A stretch of DNA of 12,672 nt. It comes from Clostridiales bacterium (GTDB lineage: Bacteria; Bacillota; Clostridia; Christensenellales; Pumilibacteraceae). How positions within the stretch are numbered: position 1 is the first letter of the stretch; each line of letters opens with the position of its first letter. This document shows, piece by piece, positions 6,061 to 12,672 of the stretch. The stretch is from assembly GCA_029069015.1 (NCBI GenBank), contig JAIEBL010000294.1, positions 1 through 12,672 on the forward strand, read 5' to 3'. Below the pieces are notes generated by a model. That model was not told the DNA's origin. It searched no databases and saw only the letters and a list, made by a program, of their open reading frames with translations. Position numbers and translations under genes: made by a program.

Positions 6061-9054
6061 ATGGACAAAAAAATTCTGACCGAAAATACGTTTGCCGACG
6101 CTTTGGAACGCGCGGTCGCGTTGATTCGCGCGCGCAAGCCCGATTTGTCGCAGCGTTATATTTTGTTCGTGCCCGATAAATATACCTTACTTGCCGAAAA
6201 ACTGCTCTACGACGGAACGGCGGGAGCGTTCGATGCCGAAGTCCTGACGCTTAACCGCCTGTATTACCGTTTGCAAAAGAGTGCGGAAAACCCGCCGAAG
6301 GAAAAGCCGCTCGGAAGGATCGGCGCGATCCTGCACGTGCGTCGAATCTTAACCGAGAACGAAAAGGAATTGCAGTGCTTAAAGCGCAGCGTACCGAACG
6401 CGAGCTTTGCCGAAACGGTGTACGATAATCTCTGTCAGCTCATGGCAAGCGGTCTACACGCAGACGACCTTCCCGATTCGGTAGCGGGCGCAACGGGGCT
6501 GAAAGTGCGCGACCTTAAAATTCTGTACGAGGCGTACGAGCGGGCGACGAGGGGAAAATACGTAGACAGCGCGGGGCGTTTACGGCTTCTGATTGCGCTG
6601 ATAAAGAACGGGGACGCCCTTAAAAACGTACACGCGTTTTTTGCCTGCTACGACGGGCTGACGGCGCTGCAACGCGAGGCGATCGACGCGATCTGCGAGA
6701 AGGCGGCGAGCGCAACGGTGGTGGAAACGGACGCCGTGCTCTCGGTGCGCGGCAGGGTGGAAACGTATGAAGCGCCCTCGCGTGCCGACGAGCTCAAAGC
6801 GGCGGCGGTGCGTATCCGCGCCTATGCTGCGCGAGGCGTCCCGTACGGCGATATGGGCGTGGTGGCGTCGAGTGCGGAGTTCCACCGCCTGCAACGCATT
6901 TTCAAAGAGTACGACATTCCCTTTTTTACCGATAAGCAATATATTCTTTCTTTGCACCCGCTTGCCCGCTACGTGTGCGATCTTTTGGCGGCGGTGCAGA
7001 GCGGACGGAACGAGGACTTTATCCGACTTTCCAAAAACCCGTATACGGGCATTGCGAGCGAAGAGGCGGACGCGTTTGAAAACTACGTGTATGCTTGTGC
7101 GCTCGGTGAAGGGGGACTCAGGTATCCGTTCAAAGAACCGCAAGACGCGTTTCGCCGCGCGGAGCGCGACCGCGCCGAAGCCGTGCGAAAGATTTTGGAA
7201 AGCGCGTGCGCCAAAATAGATAAACGAAAAATTACGAGCGGTGTGGCGCTACTGCGGTACGTCAAAGCCGTGCTGCAAAATGCGCCCGCTCTTTCTTTGC
7301 CGTCGCCCATAGACGATGCATGCGAAAAAATCGAAGAGGCCGCCACGGTTCTTGCCGAAGTGTACGGCGAGGCGCGATTCGATACGCTGACGGAGGCGTT
7401 TTCATCCTCGCTTGCGTCGGTCGGCGTTTCGGTGCTTCCCAACCGTGCGGACGTGGTGGAAGTGGGCGAACCGTCGGTGTTCCGTGCGAGCCGCAAGCGC
7501 GTTTTGTTCGTGCTCGGTTTTCACGACGGTGAACTGCCTGCCGTGATGACGGACGACGGACTCCTTTCCGACCGCGAGCTGGACGGGCTGCGCGAGGTGG
7601 GGGCTGCCATCGAGCCGAAGATCCGCGAGCGCAATACGCGCGCCGAAAAGGAATTGATTTCCGTGCTGTCGTCCTCTTCTTCGCTGTGGATCTCCCGCGT
7701 GGAAGGTTACGCGCCTTCGTCTCTCTTTTTCAGACTGGAACGGCTCGCCGCGGCGTCGCACGATTTTGCACGCGAGCGGCAACTACTGTCCGACCATGCG
7801 GCGCAGGGTGCACGTGGGAAGGCGAGGGAAGCGCTTTTATGCGGTCTTTGCCCTACGGCGGCGGCGGCGCGCGAGCTCATGCAAATCGGGCAGAACGATC
7901 GAGCGGCGGGCGGCGTGGGCTTCGGCTACGAATCCACGCTCGAAGAAGCGCTGAAAAACGCGGGCCAGTCGATCTCGCCTTTTACGGCGGCGCAGGACGA
8001 AATCAACGCTTCGGGGCTGTACTTTGCTCACGGCGTTTCGGTGTCGCGCGTGCAGGAGTATTTTACTTGCCCCTTGCGCTGTTTTCTGCGCGTGGGGCTA
8101 CGCTTAGAGCCGCGCCCCGACGGCACGCTGACGCCCGTTGATTTGGGCACGTTTATGCACCGCGTCATCGAGCAGTTTGTGCGCGGCGGCGATTTCTCGC
8201 ATCCCGAACAGACCGTGCCCGCCATTGTGGCAAGGGTCTTAAACGAGGACGAGCGTTTGCAGGAACGCACGAGCGAAACGCAGATCGCGGCGCTTGTTAT
8301 GGAGGCGGTTGCCCTTTCGGGCGTCGTGGCAAAACAGATCGAACAGGGCGAATTTACCGTCAGATTTTTGGAAGCGGAATTCGGCAAAAAGGATTCCCGG
8401 CTTCGCGGCATCAATATCGTGCTCGGCGGCAAAACGTATACGCTCGACGGCGTGATCGACCGCTTCGACGTCTGCGGGAATGCGGCGCGCATTATCGACT
8501 ATAAGACGGGCGACGCTTCTTTTGCGCCCGCTGCCGTTTACTACGGGCGGCGCATACAGCTTGCCGTCTATCTGAAAGCGGCGATGGAAAACGGCTACGC
8601 GCCCGCGGGCATGTTCTACTTTCCGCTTTCCACCCGTTTCGAGGTGGATAAGGACACCTACCGTTTAAAAGGGATGTTCGACAGCGATTATGCGTTTTCG
8701 CTGGATAAAGGGCTGCGCGCTCCCGCCTATGAGAGTGACGTCATCAAAGCGACGGCGGGGGCTGCGCCCGAAACGCTCGACAAACGGAAGAGCGGGGGCG
8801 TCAGCGGCGAGGTGCTCCGCGGCGTATGCGACTACGGCGTGGCGGTGCTTACGGCGGGTGCGGAAGAAATGCTCTCCGGCTATATTGCCGCGTCGCCCAT
8901 CACGGCTTCCTACGACCCTTGCGTAACGTGCGAGGTGGCTACGGTGTGCCGTGCGCGCAAGTGTGCGCCTAAGCGGCGCAAGCAGGCGGCGGTGAAGGCG
9001 GAGACCCTGTTGGGTTGCCTGGTTAGCGACGGGCAAAAGGGGGGACGCGTATGA
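6061..9054 (+). CDS. addB: AddB subunit of the AddAB helicase-nuclease
   Basis: AddB works with AddA to resect double-strand breaks and prepare 3' ends for RecA. In this 997-residue protein, an AddB-typical block (LFVLGFHDGELPA...GLLSDREL) lies near 480-508. The C-terminal RecB-type nuclease has H700 in GTFMH, D800 in DGVID, and D813-Y-K815-T-G. The iron-sulfur staple is complete: C670 in FTCPL, then C954-x2-C957-x5-C963. At the N-terminus, the family's usual glycine-rich Walker A loop ahead of the VPD/VPE segment is absent; here ILFVPDKYTL follows a short helix-like stretch. An in-frame stop just before ATG 6061 rules out an upstream start in this sequence. Length is below the approximately 1,150 usual for AddB. 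The stop overlaps the addA start (ATGA), which indicates translational coupling. Confidence 0.93.
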   Translation: MDKKILTENTFADALERAVALIRARKPDLSQRYILFVPDKYTLLAEKLLYDGTAGAFDAEVLTLNRLYYRLQKSAENPPKEKPLGRIGAILHVRRILTENEKELQCLKRSVPNASFAETVYDNLCQLMASGLHADDLPDSVAGATGLKVRDLKILYEAYERATRGKYVDSAGRLRLLIALIKNGDALKNVHAFFACYDGLTALQREAIDAICEKAASATVVETDAVLSVRGRVETYEAPSRADELKAAAVRIRAYAARGVPYGDMGVVASSAEFHRLQRIFKEYDIPFFTDKQYILSLHPLARYVCDLLAAVQSGRNEDFIRLSKNPYTGIASEEADAFENYVYACALGEGGLRYPFKEPQDAFRRAERDRAEAVRKILESACAKIDKRKITSGVALLRYVKAVLQNAPALSLPSPIDDACEKIEEAATVLAEVYGEARFDTLTEAFSSSLASVGVSVLPNRADVVEVGEPSVFRASRKRVLFVLGFHDGELPAVMTDDGLLSDRELDGLREVGAAIEPKIRERNTRAEKELISVLSSSSSLWISRVEGYAPSSLFFRLERLAAASHDFARERQLLSDHAAQGARGKAREALLCGLCPTAAAARELMQIGQNDRAAGGVGFGYESTLEEALKNAGQSISPFTAAQDEINASGLYFAHGVSVSRVQEYFTCPLRCFLRVGLRLEPRPDGTLTPVDLGTFMHRVIEQFVRGGDFSHPEQTVPAIVARVLNEDERLQERTSETQIAALVMEAVALSGVVAKQIEQGEFTVRFLEAEFGKKDSRLRGINIVLGGKTYTLDGVIDRFDVCGNAARIIDYKTGDASFAPAAVYYGRRIQLAVYLKAAMENGYAPAGMFYFPLSTRFEVDKDTYRLKGMFDSDYAFSLDKGLRAPAYESDVIKATAGAAPETLDKRKSGGVSGEVLRGVCDYGVAVLTAGAEEMLSGYIAASPITASYDPCVTCEVATVCRARKCAPKRRKQAAVKAETLLGCLVSDGQKGGRV

Positions 9055-12000
9055 GCGTGGAATTTACGGAGCAGCAACGCGCCGCCATTGATACGCGGGG
9101 CGTAAACCTTATCGTTTCGGCAGGAGCGGGTAGCGGCAAGACCGCCGTGATGATTGAGAGGATATGCGCGCTTCTTAGAGAGGGAGCGTCGCTCGACCGC
9201 ATGGCGATCTGCACGTTCACCAACGCGGCGGCGGCGGATATGCGGGCAAAGCTTGCCGCCAGGCTCATCGGCGAGGGGGAGGCGCTCGCTTCGCAAACCG
9301 CCCTTCTTTCGTCGGCACAGATCGGGACGATCCATTCCTTCTGCATGCGGTTGGTGCGCAGTTATTTTTACGTGTGCGATTTAGACCCCGCGTTTACCGT
9401 GCTCGAAGAGGGCGAGGCGAGGGCGCTCAAAGGCGAATGCGCCGAAGACGTCATTGCCGAAGCAAAGGAAGCGGACGACGAGAGTTTTCGGAAACTGTAC
9501 GCCGCGTTTGCGTCCGCCCGCTCGCACAAGACGCTTAAAACCATGATCCTTTCGGTGGCGGACTTTGCCGTAGCGCAGCCCGACCCGCTCGATTGGCTCA
9601 TGCGTAAGCCCCAAAAAAGCGATGCCGAGTACCGCGCCGAAGGGTGCGCCGCGCTCGACGAAAAAGTGCGGGATTTTATCGTAGACCTGCGGAATTTTGC
9701 GGTGCAGGCAGCCGCCGCGGCGTTTTACAAAGACTGTGACGCCGCTCAAGCGCTCATTGCGTGCGCCGAACAAAACATGCCGTACACGTTCAAAACGCCC
9801 GTGCTTACCGCAAAGGAAAAAGAGAATCACCCCGAGTACGAGACGTACCACGAGCAGTTCAAGGCGTTTAAAGAAAAGTACGGTGCGCTGTGCGAGCAGC
9901 GGCAAAAATTATTGGACGCCCCTTCACACGAGAGCGCGAACGAGCTTTGTCAGGCGCTCGGGACTCTCACGGCACGGATGCTCGAAAAGTACGGCGAAGT
10001 GAAGCGTGCGCGTCGCAAAGCCGACTACGCCGACCTCGAACAATGCGCGCTCAAAGTGCTGGGCGACCCGCGAGGGGCTTCGGCTACGGACGCTTACGAC
10101 TACGTGTTCGTAGACGAGTATCAGGACGTAAACCCCTTGCAGGAAAAGATACTGAGCTGTTTTCACGGCGGCATGTTCTACGTAGGCGACGTCAAGCAAT
10201 CCATCTACGGATTCAGAATGTGTACCCCCGACTTCTTCGTGCAAAAGCGGGAAGCGTATTCGGCGGGGCATGGCGCGGCGGTGGGGCTTACCGCCAATTT
10301 CCGTAGCGGCAGTAAGGTGCTGGACTTTGTCAACGAGGTCTTTTCCCGTCTCATGAAAAAGAGCTTCGGCGGAACGGACTACCGTGACGGCGAGCGCATG
10401 GAAAGCCGATCGGCGTGTCCGTCCTCGGTGTCGGCGGTGCTCGTCTCGCGTGCGGAAAAGGAAGAGAGCCCTCTGCCCGACGGCGTCTATTCCGTGCGGC
10501 GCGGGGAGAGCGAACCCGTACGCCCCGAGCTTTTGACCGAAGTAAACGAGGTCGTCAAAGAAATCGAACGATTGAAAGAAACGCAAGTGCCCGAAAAAGG
10601 CGAGGACGGTGCGCCGACCCGTGCGGCAAATTATTCGGATATTGCCGTGCTCGTGCGGTCGCGCGGCACGTTTACCGAACTGCTCGAACGGAAGCTTTGC
10701 GAGCGGTCGATTCCCGTTTGTTTCGTGGCGGCGGATGCGCCCGCCGATTCGTTCGGCGCGGTAAACGATCTGCTTGCCTTTCTTTCCTTACTTGACAACG
10801 CGCAAGACGACGTTTCTTTGGCGGCAGCGCTCCTTTCCCGTGCATACGGCGGCTTTACAGAAAACGAACTCGCGACGGTGCGCCGCTTCGGCGACGGCGC
10901 GTTCTGTACGCTCTTTTATACCTACGCGCAAAGCGGGGACGACGAAGCGCTGCGGGTCAAGGCGGCGGCGTTTACCGAATCGCTCACGGCGCTGCGGCAG
11001 GTGGCGGCGGTAGAGGACGTTGCCTCTCTTGCGGGCGAAATCACGGCAAAATACGATAGCTTCGGCGAGGCGCTGATCAGCGGCGGCGAGCGGGAAGCGG
11101 CGGCGCTCGACGCGTTTATCGAGCACCTTTCTTTGCTGACAGAACACAATACGCTGCACGAGTATTTGCGGTTCGTGCGCAGGGTGGGCATGCCGCCTCT
11201 TGCGACGGCGCCCGGCATGGGCGCGGTGCGCATCATGACGATCCACGCGTCCAAGGGACTCGAATTTCCCTACGTGATTTTACCCAACCTCGAAAAGCCG
11301 TTCAACCGTTCGGACGCGTACGCGCAAGTCGTGCGCGACAAGGAAGAGGGCATCGTGCTTCGGAGCTACGATTTCGAAAACCGTACCGTAGACGAAAATC
11401 CGCGCTTTATTCTGAGCGCGAATAAGCTGCGCCGCCAAGAGGCGAGCGAAGAACTACGCGTGCTCTACGTCGCTATGACGCGTGCAAAGTACGGGCTTTC
11501 GCTGTTTGCCGTCGAGGGCAAAGACGGTGGACGCAAAGAAGAGGACGCGCTGTCCTTTCTCGACTTTTTACAGTACGATATGCGGCGGATTGGAAGGATC
11601 GTGCAGCCCGAAGCCGAAGAGGAAAAAGCCGCGGTGCTTCCGCAGGACGAGCCGCCCGACCTTACGCTTGCAAGCCGCCTGTCGAGCGGATTCCGTGCGC
11701 AGAAGGACAGCGAGCACGGCATCGTAAAAGCGTCGGTCAGCCGTATCGTACGGCACACGGACGCCGAGGACGCGTCACAGAAACCGCAGACGGTCTTGTT
11801 CGAAGACGACCGCGCCGCGACCGACCGCGGGTCGGCATATCACCTGTTTATGGAACACGCCCGGTTCGGGGTGTGCGGCGAGTGGGAGCGGCTGTGCGCG
11901 CGCTTTCCCGAGGAGGGAAGCCTCATCCGCCGCGATGAAATGGAAAAGGCGTTTGTTGCGCTTGCTTCGTTTATCGGCGGGCGCGCACACTATCGCGAGC

Positions 12001-12311
12001 AGCCGTTCGTTTTCCGCATGCCCGCAGCCGAGCTGGGGCAGACGGGTGATCACGTGCTCGTGCAGGGCGTCATCGATCTACTCGTCGAGGACGGCGACGG
12101 CATGCTCATCGTGGACTATAAAACGGGCTCGCCAAAAACCACACACCTCGAAACGTACGCAAAGCAGCTCGCGCTCTATGCCTCGGCGGCGGAGCGCATC
12201 TTAGGCAAAAAGATTCACGGAGCGTATCTGTACTGGTTCGAAAACGCGCAATTTACGGAAATAAAGCGGAGCGGTACCCAGCCGAACACGGTCTTGGACG
12301 GCAAAAAGTGA
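9051..12311 (+). CDS. addA: AddA subunit: UvrD-like helicase with RecB-type nuclease
   Basis: This 1,086-residue SF1A helicase is the motor of AddAB. Motifs in order: EFTEQQRAAI (Q motif, 4-13); Walker A GAGSGKT (25-31); CTFTNAAAADM (Ia); IGTIHSFC (Ib); VDEYQD (motif II, D355-D359); GDVKQSIYGFR (III, 379-389); NFRS (IV); MTIHASKGLEF (V, 729-739); LYVAMTRAK (VI, 805-813). The C-terminal nuclease shows H931 in SAYHLFME, D1009 in GVIDLL, and D1022-Y-K1024-T-G, so helicase and nuclease sites both look intact. It is somewhat shorter than the roughly 1,200-1,250 usual for AddA, without a missing motif. ATG at 9051 overlaps the addB stop by four bases and has AAGGGGGG upstream inside addB. The addB-addA order is usual in Bacillota. 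Confidence 0.97.
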   Translation: MSVEFTEQQRAAIDTRGVNLIVSAGAGSGKTAVMIERICALLREGASLDRMAICTFTNAAAADMRAKLAARLIGEGEALASQTALLSSAQIGTIHSFCMRLVRSYFYVCDLDPAFTVLEEGEARALKGECAEDVIAEAKEADDESFRKLYAAFASARSHKTLKTMILSVADFAVAQPDPLDWLMRKPQKSDAEYRAEGCAALDEKVRDFIVDLRNFAVQAAAAAFYKDCDAAQALIACAEQNMPYTFKTPVLTAKEKENHPEYETYHEQFKAFKEKYGALCEQRQKLLDAPSHESANELCQALGTLTARMLEKYGEVKRARRKADYADLEQCALKVLGDPRGASATDAYDYVFVDEYQDVNPLQEKILSCFHGGMFYVGDVKQSIYGFRMCTPDFFVQKREAYSAGHGAAVGLTANFRSGSKVLDFVNEVFSRLMKKSFGGTDYRDGERMESRSACPSSVSAVLVSRAEKEESPLPDGVYSVRRGESEPVRPELLTEVNEVVKEIERLKETQVPEKGEDGAPTRAANYSDIAVLVRSRGTFTELLERKLCERSIPVCFVAADAPADSFGAVNDLLAFLSLLDNAQDDVSLAAALLSRAYGGFTENELATVRRFGDGAFCTLFYTYAQSGDDEALRVKAAAFTESLTALRQVAAVEDVASLAGEITAKYDSFGEALISGGEREAAALDAFIEHLSLLTEHNTLHEYLRFVRRVGMPPLATAPGMGAVRIMTIHASKGLEFPYVILPNLEKPFNRSDAYAQVVRDKEEGIVLRSYDFENRTVDENPRFILSANKLRRQEASEELRVLYVAMTRAKYGLSLFAVEGKDGGRKEEDALSFLDFLQYDMRRIGRIVQPEAEEEKAAVLPQDEPPDLTLASRLSSGFRAQKDSEHGIVKASVSRIVRHTDAEDASQKPQTVLFEDDRAATDRGSAYHLFMEHARFGVCGEWERLCARFPEEGSLIRRDEMEKAFVALASFIGGRAHYREQPFVFRMPAAELGQTGDHVLVQGVIDLLVEDGDGMLIVDYKTGSPKTTHLETYAKQLALYASAAERILGKKIHGAYLYWFENAQFTEIKRSGTQPNTVLDGKK

Positions 12312-12335
12312 TTTATACTGTGTTAAAGCCCTTGA

Positions 12336-12354
12336 CAAGGCTATCCAAGCCTTG
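12336..12354 (+). other. Hairpin just after addA with an alternative partner
   Basis: CAAGGCT (12336-12342) pairs with AGCCTTG (12348-12354) around a 5-base loop. The left arm, extended to GACAAGGC (12334-12341), can instead pair over 8 bp with GCCTTGTC (12367-12374). The two folds exclude each other. Neither is followed by a clear T-run, so it is not a standard terminator; it may protect the 3' end of the addBA mRNA. Confidence 0.35.
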
Positions 12355-12410
12355 CCTGCGGTCTTTGCCTTGTCTAAATACGCTTTTTGTTCGCCCAAAA
12401 CTGCGAAGCA

Positions 12411-12521
12411 CCCCACAGCGAGGAAATTTCGAGCGATTTGTGAGAGCGGCGACGCGAGCCGTAGCAAAAGCTACGGCTAAGGAGCCTCTCCCGAAAAGCG
12501 CCGAAATTAACCGCTGTGGGG
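12411..12521 (+). ncRNA. Candidate structured RNA or palindromic repeat element (unrecognised)
   Basis: The element can fold into one long interrupted hairpin. P1 is a perfect 10-bp pair, CCCCACAGCG (12411-12420) with CGCTGTGGGG (12512-12521). P2 pairs 12425-12431 with 12502-12508 (7 bp). Short helices pair 12433-12435 with 12499-12501 and 12437-12439 with 12495-12497. P3 pairs GAGAG (12442-12446) with CTCTC (12486-12490). P4 is a perfect 9-bp stem, 12457-12465 with 12470-12478, closed by an AAAA loop. That is 37 Watson-Crick pairs in 111 bases with purine-rich internal loops. The plus strand is favoured only because the terminal loop is AAAA there. I do not recognise the family. No target-site duplication is visible at its edges. 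Alternatives are a non-autonomous repeat (MITE or REP-like) or a binding site. Confidence 0.5.
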
Positions 12522-12536
12522 CGGGCTTGGTTGGAG

Positions 12537-12564
12537 TACCGCTCCGCTTAAGCGGTAAATTTTT
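12537..12564 (+). terminator. Weak terminator-like hairpin
   Basis: TACCGCT (12537-12543) pairs with AGCGGTA (12551-12557) around a 7-base loop, followed by AA and TTTTT (12560-12564). It could end the addBA transcript or an RNA made from the element at 12411-12521. The 12-base palindrome CCGCTTAAGCGG (12544-12555) lies within the same stretch and offers a competing fold. Confidence 0.45.
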
Positions 12565-12586
12565 CCGTAAAATACAAAAATATCCC

Positions 12587-12600
12587 ATTTTGCGCAAAAT
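12587..12600. repeat. 14-base perfect palindrome
   Basis: ATTTTGCGCAAAAT reads identically on both strands with no spacer. It precedes the promoter-like sequences at the right edge and could be a regulator site for the gene beyond the window, but nothing here identifies a regulator. Confidence 0.35.
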
Positions 12601-12649
12601 TTATTGAAAATAATATAAAAAAAGTAGTGCATTTTCGCACAGCGTATGA

Positions 12650-12665
12650 TATAATAAGGTATAAT
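12650..12665 (+). promoter_or_regulatory. Two tandem TATAAT boxes at the right edge
   Basis: TATAAT occurs at 12650-12655 and again at 12660-12665. No convincing -35 hexamer lies 16-18 bases upstream of either. GTGC/GCAC (12627-12630 with 12637-12640) forms a small dyad in that zone. This is probably the promoter region of a gene outside the window; direction is inferred from the -10 boxes alone. Confidence 0.35.
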
Positions 12666-12672
12666 GCATATT

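Larger units (their letters stand above)
12312..12672. other. 361-base gene-free region after addA
   Basis: No credible gene is seen. From left to right it holds a set of competing short hairpins (12332-12374), a 111-base multi-stem palindromic element (12411-12521), a terminator-like hairpin (12537-12564), a 14-base palindrome (12587-12600), an A/T-rich stretch and two -10-like boxes near the right edge. Open frames on both strands across it read through the palindromic arms and do not resemble proteins I recognise. Confidence 0.7.

Noticed and set aside
12479..12484. AAGGAG within the palindromic element as a ribosome binding site
   Set aside because: No ATG, GTG or TTG start with a usable frame follows at normal spacing.
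12403..12530. Target-site duplication around the palindromic element
   Set aside because: Flanks (GCGAAGCA on the left, CGGGCTTG on the right) do not form a direct repeat, so insertion cannot be shown from this copy.
12313..12597. Minus-strand open frames across the region after addA
   Set aside because: They also cross the palindromic arms; no promoter or Shine-Dalgarno sequence was seen for them.
12308..12607. Plus-strand frame of 99 codons starting with GTG that overlaps the addA stop (GTGA)
   Set aside because: It runs straight through both arms of the palindromic element, has no convincing domain and no clear ribosome binding site; the structure explains the open frame better.
1..12672. 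CRISPR array, tRNA, rRNA or insertion sequence
   Set aside because: No regularly spaced direct repeats, cloverleaf with anticodon stem, ribosomal RNA core or transposase motif was seen on either strand.

Overview
The window looks like chromosomal DNA of a Gram-positive, Clostridia-like bacterium (Bacillota). This is inferred from the AddAB-type recombination nuclease in place of RecBCD, a PepV-type dipeptidase, a lipobox lipoprotein, strong AAGGAG-type ribosome binding sites, TTGnnn-17-TATAAT promoters and fairly GC-rich coding DNA with AT-rich intergenic regions. No rRNA, tRNA, CRISPR array, insertion sequence or phage module was seen.

Layout from left to right. (1) The last 39 codons of an unidentified plus-strand gene, in AT-richer DNA, end at a bidirectional hairpin terminator. 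(2) A minus-strand pair follows: a PepV-like M20 metallodipeptidase, then thioredoxin. (3) Diverging from the dipeptidase is gltX (glutamyl-tRNA synthetase); the two candidate promoters here point towards each other. (4) gltX converges on a six-helix DUF3592-type membrane protein, and the gltX terminator hairpin runs into the last codons of that gene. (5) An unrecognised minus-strand lipoprotein lies upstream, insulated by a terminator. (6) Divergent from the lipoprotein is the addB-addA operon, with a 4-base ATGA overlap; it encodes the two-subunit helicase-nuclease that processes double-strand DNA breaks for RecA. (7) The last 361 bases have no convincing gene. They hold a highly structured 111-base palindromic element, a possible terminator, further dyads and promoter-like -10 boxes for something beyond the window.

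The protein-coding genes are mostly ordinary housekeeping genes; the DUF3592 protein and the lipoprotein have no known role. The most interesting material is non-coding: the multi-stem element after addA (candidate structured RNA or palindromic repeat); two genes, addB and the DUF3592 gene, whose -10 boxes end exactly 6 bases before the ATG and which may be leaderless; abutting back-to-back -35 boxes between the lipoprotein gene and addB; and two distant terminators sharing a 16-base identity. AddB also lacks the N-terminal Walker A loop common in the family. All promoter, terminator and RNA calls are read from sequence patterns only.
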